Below the pieces are notes generated by a model. It saw only the letters and a program-made list of their open reading frames with translations. It was not told where the DNA came from and made no database searches. From Rarobacter faecitabidus (GTDB lineage: Bacteria; Actinomycetota; Actinomycetes; Actinomycetales; Cellulomonadaceae), in assembly GCF_006716265.1 (NCBI RefSeq), contig NZ_VFOS01000005.1:62001-126000 (forward strand): DNA of 64,000 bases. Reading direction: 5' to 3'. Within the stretch, counting starts at the first letter, position 1. Each line of letters begins with the position of its first letter. Positions 36,285-45,000 of the stretch are shown here, in pieces. Made by a program: the position numbers and the translations under genes.

Positions 36285-36907
36285 AGGTGAGAGGCGCAAG
36301 CCTGGGTTTCGGTAAACGCATTGTCTTCGAGGGCCTGGATGCCGACTTTCCGGACGGCAAGGTGACCGCCCTGGTGGGCCCATCTGGGTCGGGTAAATCG
36401 TCGCTGCTCGCCGCGATGGCCGGATACATCAACCTCAAGGCCGGTAACATCACCGGGCACGATGAACGCGGTTCCGTGCCCCTGGACGCGTCGATGGTCG
36501 CCTGGGTGCCACAAGGCTCGAACGCGCTGGGCGGCAGGACCGCGCTTGAGAACGTCATGATCGGGTCCCTCGCCGACGGAGCGAGTTGGACTCAGGCGAA
36601 ACGGGACGCATTGCGGGCGCTCGATCAGGTCGGACTTGGTGACCTGACCCATAAGGTTGCTCGATCGCTATCGGGTGGGGAGTTGCAGCGGGTGAACTTC
36701 GCCCGCGCGCTGACCACCCACAAGCCCCTGGTGTTTGCGGACGAGCCCTCCGCGTCTCTCGATGCTGTGAACACCCGGCGGGTAGCCGAACTCCTCTTTG
36801 ACCTGCGCTCACGCGCAACCATCATCGTCGCAACTCACGATCCATTGCTCGTAGAGGCCGCGGAACACGAGGTGAACTTGCGACAGGATGTGCGCTATGC
36901 AGCGTGA
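36275..36907 (+). CDS. ABC transporter ATP-binding protein (MacB/LolD type)
   Basis: 210 aa single ATPase domain: Walker A GPSGSGKSS, Q-loop WVPQGSNALGG, signature LSGGELQR, Walker B PLVFADEPSASLD and H-loop THD. ATG 36275 overlaps the adaptor gene. It probably energises the FtsX-like permease encoded next for export of, or immunity to, the adjacent peptide. The cytoplasmic assignment and family are firm; the substrate is inferred. Confidence 0.9.
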   Translation: MRVEVRGASLGFGKRIVFEGLDADFPDGKVTALVGPSGSGKSSLLAAMAGYINLKAGNITGHDERGSVPLDASMVAWVPQGSNALGGRTALENVMIGSLADGASWTQAKRDALRALDQVGLGDLTHKVARSLSGGELQRVNFARALTTHKPLVFADEPSASLDAVNTRRVAELLFDLRSRATIIVATHDPLLVEAAEHEVNLRQDVRYAA

Positions 36908-37943
36908 TCGATGGAGATTCGGACCGTTCGTCCGCGAGGCCGTGCGCAACGTGTTCGATGTCCGCGCGAAGTTGTTCCCCGCACTCGTGCTCGCCGTACT
37001 TGCCGGGTCAGGGCTAGCGACCATCAGCGCCATCGAAGCATCTGGACTACAAGCCCAACTTGCCGACCTTCAATTAGATGGTCGCCTGGTTTATAACTAC
37101 ACGTCGCAGAACCCCGAGATTCCGGTCCATATCGACCGCGAATCATGCGAGGCACTCGCGTTGCAGGAAGGTGTCGAACGGGCCGGGCTCGTCATCAATT
37201 CTGGATTCTTCGACGTCCCTGGGCTCGGGACCGGGGTCATGGTCTCGCGGGCCTCGTCCACACTCTTCCCCGACCTAGGAAACGCCGGGGCGCTGGTCGG
37301 CTCTGCGCTACGCGACCCAGGTCCAGACTTCAACCTGCAGTTGCCCGATGGTTTCGTGTCCGTAGCCATCACAATGCCGGAACAGCCCAAGGGCATCGAT
37401 ACGAACTCCTCCGTCGTCGTCCCCCTCGACATCCGCGACACGACCGGGGACAGCTGCCGCGTTATCTTTAACCCGCATAGTGACACCAAAGAGGCTGCTG
37501 ATCGTGCCCTGGCGTCCCTGCGCGTAGAAGGCTCCGCACCGGTCGCAACGAACACGGCATACCAAGAGAACATCAACCCCATCACCACCTACCTGTCCCG
37601 CGTATCGCGCTTTCTGCCGTTCCTCATCGGCCTCCTGGGCGGGTTCGCGGCGGCCGTGATCGACCGAGTGCGGCTCAGCGAATTCGCCGCCTACCGCCTA
37701 TCCGGCACCTCGGGGCGGACACTGGCGGGGTTGATTCTGACGGAGCATGCGATTCTCGGCGGAGTGCTCGCATCGGCGGCTGCACTGGGAGGTGTTGCCG
37801 TCGTGCTTCTGGGACATGCGATCAGCGCGAACGCGATCACCCTGTCTGGAATGGCTGCGGGCGTGACCTGGACGATTGTCGGCTACCTATTCACCATCGA
37901 CATCCCCTGGCGCCAGCCCACCAGCCTCGCAAAAGATCGCTAA
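36897..37943 (+). CDS. FtsX/MacB-like ABC permease
   Basis: 348 aa from ATG 36897 (AGG nine bases upstream; ATG 36888 is also possible), overlapping the ATPase stop. One N-terminal helix (LFPALVLAVLAGSGLATI) is followed by a large extracytoplasmic domain of about 200 residues with two Cys (ESCEALAL, DSCRVIF). Three C-terminal helices follow. This four-helix topology is that of MacB/FtsX mechanotransmission permeases. With the adaptor and ATPase it forms a tripartite-like cell-envelope system. No outer-membrane partner is expected in this Gram-positive organism. Confidence 0.82.
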   Translation: MQRDRWRFGPFVREAVRNVFDVRAKLFPALVLAVLAGSGLATISAIEASGLQAQLADLQLDGRLVYNYTSQNPEIPVHIDRESCEALALQEGVERAGLVINSGFFDVPGLGTGVMVSRASSTLFPDLGNAGALVGSALRDPGPDFNLQLPDGFVSVAITMPEQPKGIDTNSSVVVPLDIRDTTGDSCRVIFNPHSDTKEAADRALASLRVEGSAPVATNTAYQENINPITTYLSRVSRFLPFLIGLLGGFAAAVIDRVRLSEFAAYRLSGTSGRTLAGLILTEHAILGGVLASAAALGGVAVVLLGHAISANAITLSGMAAGVTWTIVGYLFTIDIPWRQPTSLAKDR

Positions 37944-38030
37944 AGACGTGGGGCTGATCTCTTCTCCTGTCTAGATGACCAGCCAAGGTTAGGACTAGAC
38001 TCCTAGCGAATCAGTTCTTCGACGACGGGC

Positions 38031-39992
38031 ATGTCAATGACGACAGATGAGGCCGCCAGGCTAAGCGCCGATCCGACCACCGACCCGGAAATCCTGCGGC
38101 GCATTGTCGTCGCTCGGCCCGACCTCGCGCCGGTGATAGCCCAGCATCCGCGACTGGACGGCCCCCTCGCGCAGGCCCTTGTCGCCCTCGACGATCGAGC
38201 AGTCGATACCGTCCTCGCTTGGCGGCAGCCGCCGCCCGGCGGCTGGGGCCGAGACCTCGTCCCCGAAGCGCTCGGGGTGCACGCGATGCCGCGAGCAACA
38301 TCGCCAGAACCCGCCACGACGCCTTCACCTCGCGTCACCGAGCCGCCCTCCTCGGTGCCCGCGCCGCAGCAACAGCCGCGGGCCGCAAGCGGCGGATACG
38401 AGGGGCGCCCTGACCTTTCCAACTCCGCCGTATTCGCAGATCCCGAAGTTCGCGGAGATGCCGCAGGCGCCGGCCAGGTGGAATCGAAGAAGGCCGGGCG
38501 CGGCCGCAAGGCCGCGCTTGTTGCGGGCATCACCGCCGCCTGTGTCGCGCTCGCGGGGGCTGGCGGATGGCTCGTCCACAATTTCACCAAGGACGGGACC
38601 AGCAAGGGCGGGACGAATACGACGCTCGAGTTGCAGCCGTATCCATCCCAGCCCAAGGCCACCTGGACGCTGAAGTTCGAGGACGCCGTCGCCGCAGCGC
38701 AGAGCGTCAATCCGGATGTCGATCCTACGGCCGCCAATCTTTCCTGGGACGCGTACGGCGACCTCGCGCTGGTCTCCGTGACTTCCTGGAGTGGCGACGA
38801 TGAGTCCGCCGACTCGGCCACCATCGCCGTGGACCTGACTTCGGGGAAGGTCATCTGGACGTTGAACCCCACCCAGGTCCTCCCCGGCTCGAAGGACGTC
38901 TACTGCGGATTCTTCGGGGTCGGTGTCATCACCTGCACCGATGCGAATCAGACGAAGGCCGCCTGGATCGACCAGAAGACGGGCACCCCGACCCAGTTCG
39001 ATGGGGACTGGGTCGAGGTCGTACGGGGAGTGGTGCTGAAGACCGAGTACGTCTCCGATGGCCAGGTCAAACTCACGGCGGAGGAGAGCGGCAAGCGATT
39101 GTGGGACCTGTCACTGTCGGTACCGGTCGAGAATTCGCGACTCCTGACCCACAAGCCGGAGGAATTCGCCAACTTCACCCGTGCCGTTTCGACGTCTTCC
39201 ACGGATGACGAATCTTCCGATCTGGTGACGGTGGCGCTGGCGAAGGAGGGAACCTGCCAAACGGACTATTCCGGGGATACCGTGACGGCGGATTCCGTCT
39301 GCGCGGCATCAGACGGCCAGTACTACATCGGGGTCAGCCTCAAGACCGGAAAGGTGCGGTACTCGGGCCAGTATCTGCCCCTGCTCGATGTCGGAAACGA
39401 GCTGATCGTACAAGATGAGTCGAAGACTCAGACGACCGTGAGCGATGGGGAACCGGAAATGTCGCTGTCGACGGCACTGGTCCTGAACGCCAACGGCGAG
39501 CAGACCGGTAGCATCAACGTTCACAGCGTCGGTGGAGGCTGGATCGGCGGGTCGTTCGCCGTTAACGGTAGCGATGTCGCTGTGTTCGACACGGACAGCG
39601 TTTCCTTGTACGAGGCCGGCAAGTGGGGCCAACCATCGTGGACCATCTCATCGATCGCGGGCGAGTATGGACAGAACACGGGCGCCGTATTGCAGGACAC
39701 GGTCATCGTCTTCACCACCAAGTACGACGACTCGGGAAACAACGTTTACAGCGTCGTCGGCTACGACGTCCGTAACGGTGCCGAGCGCTGGCGGGAGGAC
39801 GCGCGATTGCTGGGAATCGACGACAACCTCGTCATCCTGCTGAGCGATCTCGACCGCGGAATCAAGGCAGTCTCCCCCGATACCGGTCTCGAAGCCTGGT
39901 CCTACGAGGCGGATGGAACAATCACGCGAGCCGGCAAGTGGATCATCCAATGCGATTGGCAGAAGAACTGCTCGGGGCTGAAATCGCCGTGA
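38031..39992 (+). CDS. Membrane-anchored beta-propeller protein with LRV-like head, paralog 1
   Basis: 653 aa. Residues 8-66 (LSADPTTDPEILRRIVVARPDL...LDDRAVDTVLAWRQ) resemble the variant leucine-rich (LRV) repeats found at the N-terminus of actinobacterial proteins. A Pro/Ala-rich linker, one membrane helix (KAALVAGITAACVALAGAGGWLV, about 162-184) and an exported domain with PQQ-like propeller blades follow (SGKVIWTLNP, TGLEAWSYEADG). Cysteines in pairs (DVYCGFFGVGVITC, GTCQTDY...DSVC) suggest disulfides. It is a tandem paralog of the next gene and overlaps its start (GTGA). A sensory or surface role is inferred; the function is unknown. Confidence 0.78.
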   Translation: MSMTTDEAARLSADPTTDPEILRRIVVARPDLAPVIAQHPRLDGPLAQALVALDDRAVDTVLAWRQPPPGGWGRDLVPEALGVHAMPRATSPEPATTPSPRVTEPPSSVPAPQQQPRAASGGYEGRPDLSNSAVFADPEVRGDAAGAGQVESKKAGRGRKAALVAGITAACVALAGAGGWLVHNFTKDGTSKGGTNTTLELQPYPSQPKATWTLKFEDAVAAAQSVNPDVDPTAANLSWDAYGDLALVSVTSWSGDDESADSATIAVDLTSGKVIWTLNPTQVLPGSKDVYCGFFGVGVITCTDANQTKAAWIDQKTGTPTQFDGDWVEVVRGVVLKTEYVSDGQVKLTAEESGKRLWDLSLSVPVENSRLLTHKPEEFANFTRAVSTSSTDDESSDLVTVALAKEGTCQTDYSGDTVTADSVCAASDGQYYIGVSLKTGKVRYSGQYLPLLDVGNELIVQDESKTQTTVSDGEPEMSLSTALVLNANGEQTGSINVHSVGGGWIGGSFAVNGSDVAVFDTDSVSLYEAGKWGQPSWTISSIAGEYGQNTGAVLQDTVIVFTTKYDDSGNNVYSVVGYDVRNGAERWREDARLLGIDDNLVILLSDLDRGIKAVSPDTGLEAWSYEADGTITRAGKWIIQCDWQKNCSGLKSP

Positions 39993-41989
39993 CCGACGAC
40001 AGTTACGACATCGCCTCGAACCCGGCGACCGATCCCGACACTCTCCTGGCGCTCCTGAGCAACCACCCACAGCTCGGGTTCACCATCGCCAGCCACCCCC
40101 GCCTGACCGACCAGATCCTGCACGAACTCACCGCACTGGATGACCGGGCTGTCGATTCTGTGCTCGTTTGGCGCCAGGCGCCGGCCGATGGTTGGCGTCG
40201 CCCGTTGCGTCCCGGTGGCCAGGTGTTCGCTGGCAATGGCAAGGAAGCGCCCGTCCCCCGCGAGGTCACGACCCACGACGGCACGACCCGGGACGCCTCA
40301 GGAGTGTCGGCTGACACCGCCGCCTCGGCGGGTCGTAAGCGCAGCGGTGGTCGCCGCAGCCGGCGCCACACGCGCGCGTTGGTCGGCGGGCTCGCGGCGG
40401 TGCTGATCCTCACCGCTGGCACCGCGTGGTGGCTGGGGGACCGGAACTCACGCGATTCCGTCACGCCTCCCGGTCCTATCGCCGCTCCATCCGCGAACCA
40501 GCCGGATGCGGTCACAATAGACCCCCTGCTCGAGCAGAAATGGTGGCTACGTCCCTATCCGACCGCCCCGGAAGTGGCATGGCGCGTCGATAGGGCACAG
40601 GCCATGGATTTGGCCCGGACCGTACAGCCGAGTCTCGACCAGGCGACGGCGAATCTCGGAATCTCCGGTAGTGGCGATCGAGGCTTGCTCGCGGTGTCAT
40701 CGAACGCGGTGACGTCGGGCGACTCGGATGATCCCGATGGATCTTGGGTCGAGGTCGATCTCGGTATCCACCTCGCGTCCGGCGAGTTACTGTGGGCGAT
40801 CAACCCCTCCGTCGTGACCCCGGGGGAGGACTATCTGAGTTGCACACCTGTCCCGTCGTTCGTCTGGTGCCGCAACGCGAGCGATACCAAGATCGCCGTC
40901 ATTGACAACGAGAACGGCTTCCCGACCGTGTTCTCCGGCGACTGGTCGCGCCAGGTCGGCGACACGATCGTGCGCTTCACCGCGAATGGCACCGCCGACT
41001 CCGGGGCGGAGGGAAGTACCAGAAGCGTGACCGTCGTCGGGGAACGGCTGAACCAATTGCTGTGGGAGACGGAAATTGACGTCCCCGCGGATCAGGCCCG
41101 CCTCCTGACGCGTCCCGACTTCGGTACCGGCGACTTTGTCTCTCCCGTCATGATCAGCGAGCCCGTCGCCGGTTCCGGACTCTACGCCGTCCAGTTCCGC
41201 AAGGAAGGGGCATGCTACGGGGAGACGGAGATCGACAAGGACCGCTCGGCGGATGATCCCGCCTGCCTGGACGATACGGACGCGTACTACGTGGGGATCG
41301 CTGCGGCCACTGGTGAAGTCGTGTACTCGGGCACCAAGATGCCCATCGTGAAGATCGGCGAAAATCTGCTGGTACAGGACCCGGCGGCCACCGTGGTCAC
41401 GCAGGAGCGGATCGACACCGACTTCGAGGCGTATTCGTCGTCGTACGCACTGCATGGCTCGATCCTCGCCCCCGATGGCACCACCCTGGGTGACATCGAC
41501 GTCGCGAAGACCGGGTTCTCGCAGCTGGGTGAACTCGTGTCGGTGAGCGGTGACCACCTCGCCTTCTTCCACGACGACGCCATTTCGGTGTACTCCCCCG
41601 GACACTTCAGCGAGCCGTCATGGACCGCCGCACTGCCGACGGGCACGCAGGGCTACAGCGACGGCTTCATCGTCGGCCCGAACCTCATCGTCGGCAGCGT
41701 GATCGAGGACATCGATGCTGCTCAGGAACACGAGGTCACCGCGTACAACCTCGAAGACGGGCTCAAACTCTGGCATCGTGACGCACGCCTGCTGGGTACC
41801 GACGGCGTCCGCGTCATCGTGAACGAGTCTTCGACCATGACGCTCCAGGCCATCTCTCTGCGTACCGGTCTCGTCCTGTGGGAGTCGAACGATGCGTGGG
41901 GAGGTGAGCGCCAGGGCTCCTGGCTGGTGCGTTGCCAGGACGAGGCGTGCGAGGGCCTCGCATCCGGAAACGCAAGCGCCGCGACCTGA
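39989..41989 (+). CDS. Membrane-anchored beta-propeller protein with LRV-like head, paralog 2
   Basis: 666 aa from GTG 39989, which overlaps the TGA of paralog 1 by 4 bp. It has the same layout: LRV-like head (IASNPATDPDTLLALLSNHPQL...LDDRAVDSVLVWRQ), basic segment (GRKRSGGRRSRRHTR), one membrane helix (LVGGLAAVLILTAGTAWWLG) and a PQQ-like propeller with paired Cys (LSCTPVPSFVWC, GACYGETE...DPAC). A longer reading from 39938 would lie inside the previous gene. The two propellers differ enough to be an old duplication. They may work as a pair in the envelope. Confidence 0.78.
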   Translation: MTDDSYDIASNPATDPDTLLALLSNHPQLGFTIASHPRLTDQILHELTALDDRAVDSVLVWRQAPADGWRRPLRPGGQVFAGNGKEAPVPREVTTHDGTTRDASGVSADTAASAGRKRSGGRRSRRHTRALVGGLAAVLILTAGTAWWLGDRNSRDSVTPPGPIAAPSANQPDAVTIDPLLEQKWWLRPYPTAPEVAWRVDRAQAMDLARTVQPSLDQATANLGISGSGDRGLLAVSSNAVTSGDSDDPDGSWVEVDLGIHLASGELLWAINPSVVTPGEDYLSCTPVPSFVWCRNASDTKIAVIDNENGFPTVFSGDWSRQVGDTIVRFTANGTADSGAEGSTRSVTVVGERLNQLLWETEIDVPADQARLLTRPDFGTGDFVSPVMISEPVAGSGLYAVQFRKEGACYGETEIDKDRSADDPACLDDTDAYYVGIAAATGEVVYSGTKMPIVKIGENLLVQDPAATVVTQERIDTDFEAYSSSYALHGSILAPDGTTLGDIDVAKTGFSQLGELVSVSGDHLAFFHDDAISVYSPGHFSEPSWTAALPTGTQGYSDGFIVGPNLIVGSVIEDIDAAQEHEVTAYNLEDGLKLWHRDARLLGTDGVRVIVNESSTMTLQAISLRTGLVLWESNDAWGGERQGSWLVRCQDEACEGLASGNASAAT

Positions 41990-41996
41990 AATCGTA

Positions 41997-42018
41997 AGCG
42001 CGCGCCAGTTCGCGCGCT
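41997..42018 (+). terminator. GC-rich hairpin after paralog 2
   Basis: Perfect 8-bp arms AGCGCGCG (41997-42004) and CGCGCGCT (42011-42018) with a 6-base loop, eight bases past the stop and before hrpA. Confidence 0.5.
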
Positions 42019-42064
42019 GTTAGCGAAATCCGGGTGACGCGCCAGGGCGGGCCTGGGAGAATGG

Positions 42065-45000
42065 TTGCCCGTGAGTAATGACGAGTCCTCCGCCGCTCCC
42101 CGCGGCCGTAGCCCGCGGCGGCGCAACGCCCAGGGCGGGGGCCGTCCGCGCGAGACTCAGTCAGATCCGAGAGCGACACACTCACTGCCGGACCCGGCGC
42201 AGGCGCGTCGAACCCAGTCGCCACAGGGCAGGGCGCCGAGAGGCCGTCGCGGCAAATCGGGACGCCGACCGGCCGGCGACGGAGCCCTCGTCCTCAAAGA
42301 GCAACTGGAGCGCGCGGCCAAGCGGCGCTCAGCCGTCTCCCTGCCGGCCATCACCTACCCCGAACAACTGCCCGTCAGCGCTCACCGGCGCGAGATCATG
42401 GATGCCATCGCGAAGCACCAGGTGGTGATCGTCGCCGGCGAGACCGGGTCGGGCAAGACCACGCAACTCCCCAAGATGCTCCTCGAACTGGGACGGGGAC
42501 GGGCCGGGCAGATCGGGCACACCCAGCCGCGACGCATCGCCGCGCGAACCGTCGCCGAACGCATCGCAGAGGAACTGGGGGTGCCCCTCGGCGGGGCAGT
42601 CGGCTACCAGGTCCGATTCACGGACCAGGCCAGCGACGACACGCTCGTCAAGGTAATGACCGATGGCATCCTGCTCGCGCAGATCCAGCGAGATCCCGAC
42701 CTGCTCGCCTACGACACCCTCATCATCGACGAGGCACACGAGCGCAGCCTCAACATCGACTTCATCCTCGGCTACCTGGCGCGACTCCTCCCGCGGCGCC
42801 CCGAACTGAAACTCGTCATCACGTCGGCCACCATCGACTCCCAGCGCTTCGCGGAGCACTTTGCCGCCGGTGGGGACCGCGCCGATGGGGACGGTGCCGG
42901 TGGGGACCGCGCCGATGGGGACGGTGCGAGCGGCGGCGAACCCGCCCCCGTAGTGGAAGTATCGGGGCGCACCTTTCCGGTCGAAATCCGCTACCGGCCT
43001 CTCGTCGACCTGAACGCGGGTCCCGGCAAGGCGGGGAAGGGCGATAAGGATCCGCTGACCGGCCTGATCGAGGCCGTGGATGAATTGTGCGCGCAGGGCG
43101 CGGGCGACATCCTCGCGTTCTTCTCCGGTGAGCGCGAGATCCTCGATGCGGCCGACGCGTTGCAGGGTCATCTCGGCCCGCGCACCCAAGACGCGCGGCG
43201 CCCCGACTACGTCGAGATCCTGCCGCTGTACGCGCGGCTGTCTGCGGCCGAGCAGCACCGCGTCTTCCAGCCTCATCCCGGACGGCGGATCGTGCTCGCG
43301 ACCAACGTCGCCGAGACCTCACTGACCGTTCCGGGCATCCGCTACGTGATCGACCCGGGGACTGCCCGCATCTCCCGATACTCGCGCACCACGAAGGTGC
43401 AGCGGCTGCCCATCGAGCCGATCAGCCAGGCGAGCGCCAATCAGCGCGCGGGTCGTTGCGGGCGCGTCGCCGACGGCATCGCCATCCGCCTGTACTCCGA
43501 GGACGACTTCCTGTCGCGCGACGAGTTCACCGAACCTGAGATCCTGCGCACGTCGCTGGCGTCGGTTCTGCTGCAAATGATGGCCGTCGGCGTGGTCGAA
43601 TCCGCCGCCGACATGGCCGAATTCCCCTTCGTCGAACCGCCGGACACGCGCGCGGTGCGCGATGGGGTACTGCTGTTGACCGAGCTCGGCGCCCTGTCAC
43701 CTGGCGGTCACGGACTCACCGACGTCGGCCGCCGCCTGGCGCTGCTGCCCATGGACCCGCGGCTCGGCCGCATGATCCTCGAATCGGCGCGTCACGGCGT
43801 CGTGCGCGAGGTGATGATCATCGCCGCCGCGATGTCCGTCCAGGATCCTCGCGAGCGCCCCTCGGAGGAGCGGGCGCAGGCCGACCAGTTGCACGCGCGC
43901 TTCGCCGATCGCACCTCCGATTTCCTCACCTACCTCAATCTGTGGGAGTACCTCCGCGGCGCTCAGCGCGACCTTTCGGGCAACGCTTTCCGCCGCATGT
44001 GCCGGCGCGAGTACATCAACTACCTGCGCGTCCGCGAGTGGCAGGATGTCGTCTCGCAGTTGCGCGAACTGGCGCGCGGGCTGGACATGCGCGTGAACGT
44101 GCGCTCGGGCGCACCGTCCGCCGGGGGTGGCAAGGACGAGTCCGCCTACGGTCGCCTGCTCGTCTCGCGCCGGGCGGGCGACGCCGCCGGAAAGCAGGCT
44201 ACGACGCCGGAACCGGTCGATCCCGGCACGGAGCCGTATGCGCGCGACGCCGCGCCTCGGGTCGATGGACAGGCCACCGCCCACGACGAGGCGCCGGGCA
44301 TAGACCTGCGCCGGTCGTGGCCGGACGATCTGATCCACCGATCACTCCTGGCCGGACTGCTATCCCAGTTGGGTATGCAGGATTCGGGCGAGGTGAAGGC
44401 CTCGGCGGTCGCCCACCTGCGTGGCGCAGCGCGCGAGCGGGCGCTGAAACGGGCGAAGAAGCAGGCCCGGAACGAGTACCTCGGTGCGCGTGGTGCGCGC
44501 TTCGCGATTTTCCCGGGGTCGCCGCTCGCCAAGAAGCCGCCGTCGTTCGTCATGGCCGGCGAATTGGTGGAGACGTCGCGCCTTTGGGCCCGTGAGGTTG
44601 CGCGGGTCGAACCCGAATGGGCCGAGGAGCTCGCGGGATCGCTCGCGAAGTCCAGTTATTCGGATCCTGCCTGGTCGCGCAGGCGCGGCACAGCGCTGGT
44701 GCGCGAGAAAGTCACCCTGTACGGGGTTCCCATCGTGGTCGATCGGAAGATCCCCTACGGCCGGGTCGATGCACCTGCCGCGCGCGAGATGTTCATCAGG
44801 CACGCCCTGGTAGACGGGGATTGGGAGGCGCACCACCGCTTCATCGCCCACAACGCCGAGGTGCGTGGCGAGATCGAGCAGGTCGAGGCGCGGTCGCGGC
44901 AGCGGGCGAGTTGGCTGGACGATGATGCGGTGTTCGCGTTCTTCGATGCGCGCGTGCCGCAGTCCGTGACTTCGGCCGCAGACTTCGACAAGTGGTGGCG

